Source: Thiomonas intermedia
GTDB lineage: Bacteria; Pseudomonadota; Gammaproteobacteria; Burkholderiales; Burkholderiaceae_C
Direction: 5' to 3'
Length of the DNA stretch: 64,000 nt
Assembly: GCF_002028405.1 (NCBI RefSeq)
Contig: NZ_CP020046.1
Span: forward strand, 62,001 to 126,000
A program made the position numbers and the translations under genes. Shown here piece by piece: positions 35,484 through 45,274 of this stretch; positions within the stretch are counted from its first letter, which is position 1; every line of letters starts with the position of its first letter. The notes under the pieces are model-generated. The model did no database searches, had not been told where the DNA came from, and saw nothing but the letters and a program-made list of their open reading frames with translations.

Positions 35484-36959
35484 TTACGGCAGCAGCTTGA
35501 GGTAGCTCTGTTGCAGCGAGTTGGCCGTGGCCAGGGTCGAGATGCCCGCTTGCTGCAGGATCTGATACTTCGACAGCTGCGTGGTCGCATCGGCGATGTT
35601 CGCATCCTGCACCACCGACTGCGCAGCCTGCAGATTGGTCGACGTGGTCTGCACGTTCTGCACCGAAGCCTGGATCCGGTTCTGGATCGCGCCGAGTGAG
35701 CCGCCTTGCTGGTTCAGCGTGTTGATCGCCTGGTCAATCACCGACAGCGCCTGGTTCGCACCTTCCACCGTCGACACGTCCACCGTGGACACCGCCGACA
35801 GCGAGCTGATATTGCTCAGACCAATGTTGGCACCATTGCCCAGCGAGTAGCCCTGGGTGGATTGCAACTGGGTGAAGCCCTGCACCAGCGCCGTGGCGTT
35901 GGTGCTCGACACCGTGGAGCCGCCTGCGGCCAGGGTGCCGCCTCCGGTAAAGCCCTTGATCGAGATATTGTCGCCCTGGCTCTGGGTGAGCACGAGCTGG
36001 TTGCTGGAGTTCACGCTGGCGGCAACGCCGGTCTGGGCGGTCGAGCCATTGATGGCCGAGACGAGGCCGCTCAGGCCGGTAGGCGACACATCGGTGACGT
36101 TGGCCGAGATGTTGACCGCATTGGTCTGACTGCCCGTCGTACCGTTGCCGATGCTGAAGCTGAAGCTGCCGGTGGTGACGGTGAAAGCCACGCTGGTGTT
36201 GGCCGTGGCGGTCACACCCGTGTTCTGGCTGATGGCATTGATGCCGGCGGCAATGCTGGCGGCGGAATCCGTCGCGGCCACCGTCACGCTGTCCGAACCC
36301 GCATAGCCCGATACCGAGACGCTGCCTGCCGCGAAGGCACCTGCGCTGGCCGAAATGGTGAAAGCCTGACCTGCAGCGTAACCATTGCTGCCTGCCGCGC
36401 CGGTCGTGCTGTACATGGTGCCGCTGGCCGCCATGGTGTTATTGCCGATGGCGTTGGAGTTGGCGTTGGAGACCGAGACGTTGATGATCTGGTTGGCGTT
36501 GGCGCCCACCTGGAACTGCTGGCCGCTGAAGGTGCCGTCGAGCAGGTTCTGACCGTTGAACTGGGTCTGGGTGGCGATGGTCGAGACCTGCGCCAGCAAC
36601 TGCGACACTACGCCTTGCAGCGAGGCCCGGTCTTGCGAGGTGTTGGAGCCGTTGGCCGACTGAACCGCAATGGTGCGAATCTGCTGCAGCAGGTTGGTTT
36701 CGTTCTGCAGCGCGCCGGTGGCGGTCTGCACCAGCGACACCGCCTGGTTGCCGTTGGACACGGCCTGGTTCAAGCCGTTGATCTGGGTCTGAAAACGCTG
36801 CGAAATGGCGTAGCCCGCAGGGTTGTCCGCAGGCCCGTTGATCTGCTTGCCGGTGGACAGCTGCTGAATGTAGGTGCTCAGACTGCTCGACGTGTTGTTC
36901 AGCGCGTTGAGCGAGTTCAGCGAATTGACGTTGGTGTTGATGATGCCGGAAATGGCCAT
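35484..36959 (-). CDS. fliC: flagellin (paralogue 1)
   Basis: The 491-residue filament protein has conserved ends: N-terminal 'MAISGIINTNVNSLNSLNALNNTSSSLSTYIQQLSTGKQINGPADNPAGYAISQRF' (D0/D1) and C-terminal '...SIDQAINTLNQQ ... ANIADATTQLSKYQILQQAGISTLATANSLQQSYLKLLP'-type D1/D0. The centre (about 180-350) is Ser/Thr/Gly/Ala-rich. A strong AAGGAG ribosome site precedes the start, with a sigma-28 promoter at 37029-37055 and its own terminator. The paralogue at 37162-38652 is nearly identical at both ends but different in the centre. Confidence 0.96.
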   Translation of the reverse strand: MAISGIINTNVNSLNSLNALNNTSSSLSTYIQQLSTGKQINGPADNPAGYAISQRFQTQINGLNQAVSNGNQAVSLVQTATGALQNETNLLQQIRTIAVQSANGSNTSQDRASLQGVVSQLLAQVSTIATQTQFNGQNLLDGTFSGQQFQVGANANQIINVSVSNANSNAIGNNTMAASGTMYSTTGAAGSNGYAAGQAFTISASAGAFAAGSVSVSGYAGSDSVTVAATDSAASIAAGINAISQNTGVTATANTSVAFTVTTGSFSFSIGNGTTGSQTNAVNISANVTDVSPTGLSGLVSAINGSTAQTGVAASVNSSNQLVLTQSQGDNISIKGFTGGGTLAAGGSTVSSTNATALVQGFTQLQSTQGYSLGNGANIGLSNISSLSAVSTVDVSTVEGANQALSVIDQAINTLNQQGGSLGAIQNRIQASVQNVQTTSTNLQAAQSVVQDANIADATTQLSKYQILQQAGISTLATANSLQQSYLKLLP

Positions 36960-37028
36960 GATGGAGCTCCTTTGCTATGGGACATCCGGCATCCGTGCCG
37001 AATACGGACAACCCTGTCCGCACTCCAC

Positions 37029-37055
37029 TTGACGGCACGCCTGCGAGGGACTTTA
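37029..37055 (-). promoter_or_regulatory. sigma-28 (FliA) promoter for flagellin 1
   Basis: On the - strand TAAAGTCC and GCCGTCAA are separated by exactly 11 bases, close to TAAAGTTT-N11-GCCGATAA (two mismatches in each half). It lies about 70 bases before the flagellin start. Confidence 0.85.
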
Positions 37056-37108
37056 GGCTTGCCGGTGAAAATTGTTCTGCAGCGGCGGGGCCGTCGCGGA
37101 AAAGCAGC

Positions 37109-37142
37109 GCGGCCCAGCCCGTGCGAGACGGAGCTGGGCCGC
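37109..37142 (-). terminator. intrinsic terminator after the second flagellin gene
   Basis: GCTGGGCCGC (37133-37142) and GCGGCCCAGC (37109-37118) form a perfect ten-base stem with a 14-base loop, followed on the - strand by GCTGCTTTTCC. It separates the two flagellin transcription units. Confidence 0.85.
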
Positions 37143-37161
37143 GGCTGCCAGAAAAAATCCC

Positions 37162-38652
37162 TTACGGCAGCAGCTTGAGGTAGCTCTGTTGCAGCGAGTT
37201 GGCCGTGGCCAGGGTCGAGATGCCTGCCTGCTGCAGGATCTGATACTTCGACAGCTGCGTGGTCGCATCGGCGATGTTCGCATCCTGCACCACCGACTGC
37301 GCAGCCTGCAGATTGGTCGACGTGGTCTGCACGTTCTGCACCGAAGCCTGGATCCGGTTCTGGATCGCGCCGAGTGAGCCGCCTTGCTGGTTCAGCGTGT
37401 TGATCGCCTGGTCAATCACCGACAGGGCCTGGTTCGCACCCTGCACCGTCGACACGTCCACCGTGGACACCGCCGACAGCGAGCTGATGCTGCTCAGACC
37501 AATGGCACCGCCGTTACCCAGCGAGTAGCCCTGGGTGGATTGCAACTGGGTGAAGCCCTGCACCAGCGCCGTGCCGGCCGAAGCACTCAAGGTCGTGTTC
37601 CCTGCTTTCAACGTGCCGGTGCCGGCAAAACCCGACACCGTGATGTTCTGCCCCTGGCTCTGGGTCAGCACCAGATTGCCGGTGGCATTGACGCTGGCGG
37701 CAATACCCGTCTGGGCGGTCGAGCCATTGATGGCCGAAACCAGGCCGCTCAGACCGGTGGGGGTGGTGTCAGTGACGTTGGCCGAGATATTGACCGCGTT
37801 GGTCTGCCCGCCCGAGCCTCCGTTGCCGATGCTGAAGCTGAAGCTGCCGGTGGTGACGGTGAAGGCCACGCTGGTGTTGGCCGTGGCGGCCACCCCGGTG
37901 TTCTGCGCGATGGCATTGACGGCGGCGGCGATGCTCGCGGCCGATTCATCCTGCGTCACCCCGAAGGAATCCGACCCCGCATAGCCAGAAACGGATACCG
38001 ACCCCGAAGTGAAGTTGCCTGCGCCGCTGCTGATGCTGAAGGCATTGCCGGCGTCGTAGCCATTGTTCGTGGCCCCACCGCCTGTGCCGTTGGCAATGGA
38101 ATAGGTTCCGAACGGCACAGCCGCCATGGTGTTATTGCCGATGGCGTTGGAGTTGGCGTTGGAGACCGAGACGTTGATGATCTGGTTGGCGTTGGCGCCC
38201 ACCTGGAACTGCTGGCCGCTGAAGGTGCCGTCGAGCAGGTTCTGACCGTTGAACTGGGTCTGGGTGGCGATGGTCGAGACCTGCGCCAGCAACTGCGACA
38301 CCACGCCTTGCAGCGAGGCCCGGTCTTGCGAGGTGTTGGAGCCGTTGGCCGACTGAACCGCAATGGTGCGAATCTGCTGCAGCAGGTTGGTTTCGTTCTG
38401 CAGCGCGCCGGTGGCGGTCTGCACCAGCGACACCGCCTGGTTGCCGTTGGACACGGCCTGGTTCAAGCCGTTGATCTGGGTCTGAAAACGCTGCGAAATG
38501 GCGTAGCCCGCAGGGTTGTCCGCAGGCCCGTTGATCTGCTTGCCGGTGGACAGCTGCTGAATGTAGGTGCTCAGACTGCTCGACGTATTGTTCAGCGCGT
38601 TGAGCGAGTTCAGCGAATTGACGTTGGTGTTGATGATGCCGGAAATGGCCAT
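37162..38652 (-). CDS. fliC: flagellin (paralogue 2)
   Basis: The 496-residue flagellin has the same N- and C-terminal domains as paralogue 1, with nearly identical DNA at about 37162-37560 and 38130-38652, but a diverged central domain (about 175-345). The ATG at 38652 follows AAGGGAG; the longer frame from 38685 is rejected. It has its own sigma-28 promoter and terminator, so the two genes may be expressed independently. Copy identity at the ends with divergence in the surface-exposed part suggests gene conversion plus diversification. Confidence 0.95.
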   Translation of the reverse strand: MAISGIINTNVNSLNSLNALNNTSSSLSTYIQQLSTGKQINGPADNPAGYAISQRFQTQINGLNQAVSNGNQAVSLVQTATGALQNETNLLQQIRTIAVQSANGSNTSQDRASLQGVVSQLLAQVSTIATQTQFNGQNLLDGTFSGQQFQVGANANQIINVSVSNANSNAIGNNTMAAVPFGTYSIANGTGGGATNNGYDAGNAFSISSGAGNFTSGSVSVSGYAGSDSFGVTQDESAASIAAAVNAIAQNTGVAATANTSVAFTVTTGSFSFSIGNGGSGGQTNAVNISANVTDTTPTGLSGLVSAINGSTAQTGIAASVNATGNLVLTQSQGQNITVSGFAGTGTLKAGNTTLSASAGTALVQGFTQLQSTQGYSLGNGGAIGLSSISSLSAVSTVDVSTVQGANQALSVIDQAINTLNQQGGSLGAIQNRIQASVQNVQTTSTNLQAAQSVVQDANIADATTQLSKYQILQQAGISTLATANSLQQSYLKLLP

Positions 38653-38721
38653 GGTGCGGCTCCCTTGCCTTGATCGTTCCGGCATGCACGCCGGACGCGG
38701 ACGTCCTTGTCCACGAATCGC

Positions 38722-38748
38722 TTGACGTCACGATGTAACGAAACTTAA
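38722..38748 (-). promoter_or_regulatory. sigma-28 (FliA) promoter for flagellin 2
   Basis: On the - strand TTAAGTTT and GACGTCAA are separated by exactly 11 bases. The -35 half differs from consensus at one base, the -10 half at three; GNCGTCAA is shared with flagellin 1. Confidence 0.8.
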
Positions 38749-38819
38749 GGGCGATGTTGCAGCAATTTTTGCGATGGTGCGGGCGAGAGACGGAGTCGCC
38801 GTGAGGGCGGCATATCCGA

Positions 38820-40025
38820 TCAATCAATCGTCTCTTGGACCGCCCGCGCCAGCGCCTCGCGGAGCTGCCTCAGGGCGGGCTGCAGCGTCGCCTCGTCCAC
38901 AGCCTGCTGCCGAACCGCCGTCTGCCATTGCCGCCACTGCTCGTGCGACCGCTGCTGGCGTTCACAGTCGAGCTTCGCCGCCTGGATCGTCTGGGCGAAG
39001 CGCTGCAGCGTCGAGAGTAGCCGGGCTTGCGCGGCATGGCGCTCTGGCGCTTCCGCGGGCGGCCGTGGCGCCGATGCGGGGGGCGCCTCGTTCTGCACGG
39101 ACTCACTGAGCGGGTTCGTGGAGCCCAGCGTCGCGAGCAAAGCGTCCAGATCGGCCTCGGTCTGTTCGAGCCGCGAACCGTCGGCCGTGGGGCTGGCGGC
39201 AAGATGCGAGAGCTGCAATCGCAGGTTCAGCCCCAGCAAGCTCAGCGCCTCGGCGGTCTGGGCGAGTTGTGCGGCGACGCGGTGCTGCTCAAGCGCCTGC
39301 TGCGCGCTTCGCGCCGCACGGGTGTCGACATCGGTCTGGATCGCAGCCTCCCTCTCGGTCATCGCCGCAGCCTGGGCATCCAGCGCCGACATCGTCTCGT
39401 CAGCAGCCGAAGCCAGCGCCTGAAGCTGTGCAAGGTAGGCCTGCCCCGCTTCGCCCGGGGGATCTGTTGCGTCTGTGCCAGATGCGTCGGCGTCGCGCTG
39501 CGCGGTCGGCGCCGTCGGCCATGACGGCCTGCCCCCCCAGGCGGACTCGATGGACGACAGCGCCTTCGCGGCGTCCTGCACCTGCCCGCGCAGCGCGGCG
39601 AGCCGGGACTCGGCCTGCGCGGCCTGCCGCTGCCAGGCAAGACCCTGCGCCCGCTCGGCTTCGAGCGCGAGCGCAAGGGCATCGAGACGCGCCTTGTCGC
39701 GTCGGGTCTCGTTCACGGCAGGGCGGGTTGTCGCCGCCGCGTCGATCAGCGGCTGCCAAAGGGCCGACACGAGGGTTTTGTCGCGAGGCGGCGATACGGG
39801 GTCGAGCGCGCTTTCGCGCAAGATCTGCTGCACTTGCAGCAAATCCAGCCGGAACAGCAATCCCAGGTAGAAAGCCAGCAGCACGAGCAGCGCCGCTCCG
39901 GCACACCAGGCGGTCAAGAGAAGTGGTGGTTCGGTATCGACCCAGACGAGCGCGACCAGACCGGCGCCCCAGATCAGGGCCAGCAGGCTCAGCCACAGCA
40001 GGCTGCGTTGCGGGGTGCGCTTCAT
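38820..40025 (-). CDS. two-TM membrane protein with long coiled-coil, last gene of the diguanylate cyclase/CheW-like operon
   Basis: A 401-residue protein of unknown family. Two adjacent TM helices (about 9-28 'LLWLSLLALIWGAGLVALVW' and about 36-60) are followed by about 330 residues of Ala/Gln/Glu/Arg-rich helix with heptad-like spacing and three Pro/Ala-rich breaks. It looks architecturally like a receptor without a periplasmic domain, but the conserved receptor hairpin tip (EAARAGE) is absent. The start at 40025 overlaps the previous gene's stop by four bases (ATGA); the upstream open frame lies over that gene and is not coding. It may be the membrane anchor of the complex formed by its operon partners; this is inference. 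Confidence 0.75.
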   Translation of the reverse strand: MKRTPQRSLLWLSLLALIWGAGLVALVWVDTEPPLLLTAWCAGAALLVLLAFYLGLLFRLDLLQVQQILRESALDPVSPPRDKTLVSALWQPLIDAAATTRPAVNETRRDKARLDALALALEAERAQGLAWQRQAAQAESRLAALRGQVQDAAKALSSIESAWGGRPSWPTAPTAQRDADASGTDATDPPGEAGQAYLAQLQALASAADETMSALDAQAAAMTEREAAIQTDVDTRAARSAQQALEQHRVAAQLAQTAEALSLLGLNLRLQLSHLAASPTADGSRLEQTEADLDALLATLGSTNPLSESVQNEAPPASAPRPPAEAPERHAAQARLLSTLQRFAQTIQAAKLDCERQQRSHEQWRQWQTAVRQQAVDEATLQPALRQLREALARAVQETID

Positions 40026-40567
40026 CGCGCGCCCCCCGCGCCTGCCCAGCAGGCTTGCCACAAGCCGACGACGTCGAACACGGCGATGGGATCTGCCGTG
40101 GCGAGCGTCGGGTCGAGGCTCTGTTCGTTCGCAGCCTTCCCCGCATGAAGCAAGCCCTGAATGGCATTCCACGGCGCGGGCAGCCCCGGTCGGGCTGGCG
40201 CCCAGTGCCTCGTGAGCGTGGTGGGGCTCAGCCGCAGGAGTCCATCCACACCGTCCACGGCCAACACGCCGGCCTGCCGCGCCTGGCTCCACACCAGAAA
40301 CCGGGCGTCGCCGCCCGCAAGGCTGGAGCGCCGCAGCAGACAGGCGCCGAGGTCGAGCACCAACAGCGGCCTGCCCTGCCACGCCATCAGACCGGCGCAA
40401 TGCGGTTGACGCGCCGACAGAGGCAGCGCGAGCAGCCTGGGCGACCGCACAATCTGACGCACGGGTGCCGCCTCCAGCGCGTGCATCTGGCCGCCCACAT
40501 GAAACGTCAACCAGGACATGCCTTGGCTCACGGCATGGCCCTCCGCGCGGTGCGCATCGGGATGCAT
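40022..40567 (-). CDS. divergent CheW-like adaptor
   Basis: About 181 residues with a CheW-like fold: 'MSWLTFHVGGQMHALEAAPVRQIVRSPRLLALPLSARQPHCAGLMAWQGRPLLVLDLGACLL', then 'LVWSQARQAGVLAVDGVDGLLRL'. The NLRG loop of classical CheW (as at 9177-9716) is replaced by 'MAWQGRPLLVLDL'. The C-terminal strand 'PIAVFDVVGLWQ' is recognisable. Starts at 40567 ('MHPDAHRAEG') or 40519 ('MSWLTFHVGG') are both possible, with no clear ribosome site. It sits 22 bases after the scaffold gene and overlaps the coiled-coil gene. It probably joins CheA-like or receptor-like partners in this operon. Confidence 0.75.
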   Translation of the reverse strand: MHPDAHRAEGHAVSQGMSWLTFHVGGQMHALEAAPVRQIVRSPRLLALPLSARQPHCAGLMAWQGRPLLVLDLGACLLRRSSLAGGDARFLVWSQARQAGVLAVDGVDGLLRLSPTTLTRHWAPARPGLPAPWNAIQGLLHAGKAANEQSLDPTLATADPIAVFDVVGLWQACWAGAGGAR

Positions 40568-40589
40568 TCTGGGAAGCGACCCGGCGCTG

Positions 40590-41744
<1,155 letters not shown>

Positions 41745-41833
41745 GGTGGATGCGTTCAAGCCGTCTCAGTCGACGGGGCCACGCCGTGCCTGTAAGGCAG
41801 CGACGGTCGCCCGCGGAGCGCCAGCGGCGGGTT

Positions 41834-42811
41834 TCATCGGCAGGTCCCGCGTTCGACATGAACCTGATCGCGCCCTTCGGCCTTGGCGTGGTAGAGCGCC
41901 AGATCGGCACAGCGCAGCGTCTGTGAGATCGCGCGCTCGGTCAGCGCCGCCACGCCGGCGGAAATACTGATGTGCAGTCCGCCGGTCTGGGTCTGCACCA
42001 CGGGGCGGTCGGCAATGGCCTGCCGCATGCGGTCGACGATGCCTACCGCCTGCGCCGCCGTGGCACCTGGCAGCACGAGCACGAACTCCTCGCCGCCATA
42101 GCGATAGACCCCGTCGTAGGGGCGCAGGGCGCCGCGCATCAGACGGGCGAGCGCCGTGAGCACGCGGTCGCCGGTCTGGTGGCCGTGCTCGTCGTTGACA
42201 CGCTTGAAATGATCGACATCGAGCATCACGACCGCGCACATGCGGCCCTGTCGCGAGACCAGGGACTGTTCGCCCTGCAGGCGCTGCTGCAGCGCCGCCC
42301 GGCCCGGCAGCCCGGTGAGCGGATCCTGCGCCGCGCGCTGGGCGGCCAGAGCCACCTCAAGATCGGCGAAACCCTGCAGCACCTCCAGGCCGAGATCGAT
42401 CAGGCGGTCCCAGGTCTGCACGGCACGCACCTGATGCTTGTCGGTGGCGGCCAGGGCGCTGATCAGCAAACAGAGTTCGTCCAGACGCTGCTGCTGCGCC
42501 TCGCGCAGGGGCGGAAGATCGGCGGCATCGGGTCCGCAGGCATCGAGCGCCCGATCGAGCTGGTGTTCGATCGCCGCGCGCGGCAGCGCCGCCACCGCGC
42601 CGGGATTCCTGCGATAGGCGCCCAGGCGCAAACAGCGCTGCAACCAGGCGGCGTAGATCTGACGCCCCAGGCGCAAGGCCGAAGTCTCGGCGGCAAAGGC
42701 CGTCTGAAACCCAGAGGGACTCGCCTCGGCCCGCCATCCCTCAAGCACGCTCAAGGGCGGCGCAAACGGCGAATGCGATTCGGCAAGGGGCAACAAGGCA
42801 AGGGCACGCAT
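41834..42811 (-). CDS. diguanylate cyclase (GGDEF) heading a sigma-54-dependent operon
   Basis: A 325-residue soluble protein: an uncharacterised helical N-terminal domain (about 1-155) and a GGDEF domain with 'DPLTGLPGRAALQQRL', 'MLDVDHFKRVNDEHGHQTGD' and the active-site 'YGGEEF' (239-243). An allosteric inhibition site RPYD (230-233) precedes it by five residues, so product inhibition is expected. The cyclase looks active. An ATG at 42841 in the same frame lies at about -10 of the sigma-54 promoter, so the ATG at 42811, with GGAGAT ribosome site, is the true start. It is the only clearly active-looking cyclase in the window, opposite at least two EAL proteins. Confidence 0.9.
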   Translation of the reverse strand: MRALALLPLAESHSPFAPPLSVLEGWRAEASPSGFQTAFAAETSALRLGRQIYAAWLQRCLRLGAYRRNPGAVAALPRAAIEHQLDRALDACGPDAADLPPLREAQQQRLDELCLLISALAATDKHQVRAVQTWDRLIDLGLEVLQGFADLEVALAAQRAAQDPLTGLPGRAALQQRLQGEQSLVSRQGRMCAVVMLDVDHFKRVNDEHGHQTGDRVLTALARLMRGALRPYDGVYRYGGEEFVLVLPGATAAQAVGIVDRMRQAIADRPVVQTQTGGLHISISAGVAALTERAISQTLRCADLALYHAKAEGRDQVHVERGTCR

Positions 42812-42841
42812 GAGGATCTCCAACAAGGTTGATCCCTGCAT

Positions 42842-42857
42842 AGCAAACGCGGTGCCA
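42842..42857 (-). promoter_or_regulatory. consensus sigma-54 (-24/-12) promoter of the diguanylate cyclase operon
   Basis: The - strand reads TGGCACCGCGTTTGCT, a perfect TGGCAC-N5-TTGCW match. Predicted start of transcription is near 42831, which excludes the ATG at 42841. It places the four-gene operon (38820-42811) in the flagellar RpoN regulon. Confidence 0.88.
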
Positions 42858-42996
42858 CCCTTTTAGGCCATTTTTTGACACTGATCGAGCCACTGATGGC
42901 CAAAATAACAACCTATTTCAAGAGCAATAGGTCTCATTCCTGGCTTGGAACCTGGGGAAGACGGTTTTTTGACACCAGGTCTTCGTGGCCCTCGCC

Positions 42997-43737
42997 TCAC
43001 TGCAGCGGCACCACCACCTGGCCTTGGGCATCCACGACCCCGCTGACCACGCGACCCGACTGCACATTGCGCACCAGCACCGACTGCCCCACCCGGCCAT
43101 CGGCCATGGCCTGGCCGAGGGCGACCAGTCGCACCCCCATCCCCTGGGCGACAAGACTGACCGACTGGCCGTAGTGGACCAGTTGCGGGCCGGAGAGCAT
43201 GCTTTGCACCAGCGGCTGACCCGCCGCCACGCTGTAACGCAGCACCTGACCGACCAGCGCCTGGGCGTCGTTCACCGCCCCCGGGGGAAGATGCGTGGCG
43301 TCGCGCTCGACCGTGGTGAGATCGGCCGCCGTCAGCACATGCCCGGCCTGCAAGGCACGCGCCACGACCACGACGCCCTGCGGCCGGTCGACGCGAACCG
43401 GCAGGTAGAGCGACCACACCGAAGGCGCGGCGCAGCGCACTTCCACCGTCTGTGAGCCATAGGGATTGGGATTGCCGAAGTACGCGGTACGCAGCTCAGC
43501 GCATTGTGGAAAGCGCAGTCCGGGCGCGGGCCCCTGAACATCGACCTGAACCTTCCCGCCCCCCGCGGGCAGACCCGCGCGCACGAAAGCCTCCACCGCG
43601 GCGCGAATACTGGCCGGGCTTTCCGCGGCCGGAGCCGCCCAGGCCGACGGTACCCCGCCCCAAGCCAGGACAAGACCCAGAGCCCAGAGGACTGCACCGG
43701 GCCGGGCCTGGCGAATACGGATTGAAATGCGCAACAT
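42997..43737 (-). CDS. flgA: flagellar P-ring assembly chaperone FlgA
   Basis: The 246-residue protein starts with a signal peptide ('MLRISIRIRQARPGAVLWALGLVLAWGGVPSAWAAPA', cleavage near 33) and has the SAF-type FlgA domain: 'GVVVVARALQAGHVLTAADLTTVERD' and 'VGQVLRYSVAAGQPLVQSMLSGPQLVHYGQSVSLVAQGMGVRLVALGQAMADG'. It helps FlgI assemble the P ring in the periplasm. The frame is open far upstream through the repeat array; the signal peptide fixes the start at 43737. No flgM or flgN follows it: the 155 bases to the cyclase promoter contain no supported gene. Confidence 0.94.
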   Translation of the reverse strand: MLRISIRIRQARPGAVLWALGLVLAWGGVPSAWAAPAAESPASIRAAVEAFVRAGLPAGGGKVQVDVQGPAPGLRFPQCAELRTAYFGNPNPYGSQTVEVRCAAPSVWSLYLPVRVDRPQGVVVVARALQAGHVLTAADLTTVERDATHLPPGAVNDAQALVGQVLRYSVAAGQPLVQSMLSGPQLVHYGQSVSLVAQGMGVRLVALGQAMADGRVGQSVLVRNVQSGRVVSGVVDAQGQVVVPLQ

Positions 43738-43783
43738 GGCGTGAAGCCGATCAGGCAGGAAACGATAAAGACGCCCTGGCACC

Positions 43784-43798
43784 GCAAGGTTCATACCA
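43784..43798 (-). promoter_or_regulatory. sigma-54 promoter for flgA
   Basis: The - strand reads TGGTATGAACCTTGC, with GG-N10-GC spacing and matches to TGGYAY-N5-TTGC. It lies about 47 bases before the flgA start and diverges from the flgB promoter. Confidence 0.65.
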
Positions 43799-43862
43799 GC
43801 TCGGGCGACTGGGCCTGTTCCAACTTGCCGCGCGGCTCCGATGGATTGAGGATCGACAGCGC

Positions 43863-44187
43863 CCCACCCCGACCCTCCCCACAAGTGGAGAGGGAGGGAA
43901 CACGCCTCCCCCACGGCGTGGGGGAGGTTGGGAGGAAGAGACGCCCACCCCGACCCTCCCCACAAGTGGAGAGGGAGGGAACACGCCTCCCCCACGGCGT
44001 GGGGGAGGTTGGGAGGAAGAGACGCCCACCCCGACCCTCCCCACAAGTGGAGAGGGAGGGAACACGCCTCCCCCACAGCGTGGGGGAGGTTGGGAGGAAG
44101 AGACGCCCACCCCGCCCCCCCACAAGTGGAGAGGGAGCCAACACGCCTCCCCCACGGCGTGGGGGAGGTTGGGAGGGGGAGGCTCTT
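43863..44187. repeat. four 81-bp tandem repeats between flgA and flgB promoters
   Basis: Four copies with period exactly 81 bases (anchor bases at 43866, 43947, 44028 and 44109), the fourth slightly diverged. Each contains the perfect palindrome CCTCCCCCAC-GGC-GTGGGGGAGG (10-base arms, missing one pair in the third copy) and an imperfect hairpin CCCTCCCCAC-AA-GTGGAGAGGG. The array occupies half of the 639-base flgA-flgB gap, between the two divergent sigma-54 promoters, and the rest holds only those promoters. Long open frames through it on both strands are repeat artefacts. Confidence 0.93.
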
Positions 44188-44327
44188 TCCACGGCCCACC
44201 CCACGGCTGTGGAGGAGCAAAACGGCAGCTCCGCCGACCGGCAAACTCTTGCCGCCGGGCGCTTGCCGCTGAGCGCGGCGAAGGCATCTTCCGAGGCGAA
44301 TACGGGTACGAAACCGCCTTTTCCGCC

Positions 44328-44343
44328 TGGCATGAAATCTGCA
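44328..44343 (+). promoter_or_regulatory. sigma-54 (-24/-12) promoter of the flgB-L operon
   Basis: TGGCATGAAATCTGCA matches TGGCAY-N5-TTGCA with one mismatch and exact GG-N10-GC spacing. Transcription would start near 44353, 24 bases before the flgB ATG. Confidence 0.8.
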
Positions 44344-44376
44344 GTCAACCAGGCCAGCAACACCCAGGAACCCGCC

Positions 44377-44784
44377 ATGACCTCCGCCCTCGACCGTGAA
44401 TTCGCCCCGCTGCAGACCGCATTGAACCTGCGGGCGCAGCGGCAGCAACTGCTCTCGGCCAACATCGCCAATGCGAACACGCCGGGCTACAAGGCGGTGG
44501 ATCTGGACTTTTCGGCCGCCTTCAAGTCCGCACTCTCGGGCCAGACGGGCGGCGGCCTGCCGCTCAAGACCGAGCACGCCAGGCAACTCGCGGGCAACGT
44601 CGCTCCCGCGGGTTCGGACTTCGTCGCGTATCAGGCTGGCAACACGGTGCGGTTGGACGGCAATTCGGTGGACATGAACCGCGAACAGGCGGCGTTCCAG
44701 AAAAACAGCATCCAGTACGAAGCCGAACTGACCTTCCTCACCGGCAAGATCAAGACCCTGACCTCGGCCATCACCGGCAACTGA
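44377..44784 (+). CDS. flgB: flagellar basal-body rod protein FlgB
   Basis: The 135-residue proximal rod protein carries '[30 protein letters not shown]', the rod/hook family N-terminal motif, and the FlgB-type end '[43 protein letters not shown]'. The ATG at 44377 follows AGGAA and the predicted transcription start; the longer frames upstream run through the repeats and are rejected. It is the first gene of the flgB-L operon. Confidence 0.96.
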   Translation: MTSALDREFAPLQTALNLRAQRQQLLSANIANANTPGYKAVDLDFSAAFKSALSGQTGGGLPLKTEHARQLAGNVAPAGSDFVAYQAGNTVRLDGNSVDMNREQAAFQKNSIQYEAELTFLTGKIKTLTSAITGN

Positions 44785-44816
44785 GCCCATCTTCCACGCC
44801 CGAACCGCGCCACGCC

Positions 44817-45233
44817 ATGTCACTGTTCTCCGCCCTCGATGTCGCCAACTCCGGCCTGAATGCCGAGAGCTACCGTCTCAACGTGGTGGCCAGCAATCTG
44901 GCCAATGCCAACTCCGCCGTCAGCTCCAACGGCCAGCCCTACCGTGCGCGCGAAGTGGTGTTTGCCGCGCAGCCGCTGTCGGGTCCGGGCGTGCCAGCCG
45001 GGGTGAACGGCGTTCAGGTGGCCGGCGTGGTGGAGAAGCCCGGCCCGCTCAAACTCGTTTACGAACCCGGCAACCCCCTGGCGAACAAGGACGGCTATGT
45101 CAGCTATCCCAACGTCAATCCGGTCGACGAAATGGTCAACATGATCTCCGCCTCGCGCGCCTATCAGGCCGACGTGAACGTGATGACCACCACCAAGAAC
45201 CTGCTGCTGAAGACCCTCACGCTGGGCCAATGA
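44817..45233 (+). CDS. flgC: flagellar basal-body rod protein FlgC
   Basis: The 138-residue rod protein has the N-terminal motif '[43 protein letters not shown]' and the C-terminal '[40 protein letters not shown]'. It forms the rod together with FlgB, FlgF and FlgG. It lies 32 bases after flgB and 41 before flgD. Confidence 0.97.
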   Translation: MSLFSALDVANSGLNAESYRLNVVASNLANANSAVSSNGQPYRAREVVFAAQPLSGPGVPAGVNGVQVAGVVEKPGPLKLVYEPGNPLANKDGYVSYPNVNPVDEMVNMISASRAYQADVNVMTTTKNLLLKTLTLGQ

Positions 45234-45274
45234 TCCCTTCCGAACGCCCCGCCTCTGCCTGAAAGAACCCCGCC

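Noticed and set aside
36960-37161. A recombination (phase-variation) switch between the two flagellin genes
   Set aside because: There is no invertase gene and no inverted-repeat pair flanking a promoter; both flagellins have same-direction promoters and ordinary terminators.
42812-42841. ATG at 42841 as start of the diguanylate cyclase
   Set aside because: It sits upstream of the predicted sigma-54 transcription start (about 42831) and has no ribosome site, while ATG 42811 has GGAGAT.
42858-42996. A flgM gene downstream of flgA
   Set aside because: Translation in all frames gave no anti-sigma-28-like sequence; the stretch holds only imperfect inverted repeats before the cyclase promoter.
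43863-44187. The 81-bp repeats as a CRISPR array
   Set aside because: Units are contiguous and nearly identical along the full period, with no unique spacers and no cas genes nearby.
44239-44252. CGGCAAACTCTTGC as a second sigma-54 promoter before flgB
   Set aside because: GG and GC are nine bases apart rather than ten, and a better site with correct spacing lies at 44328-44343.
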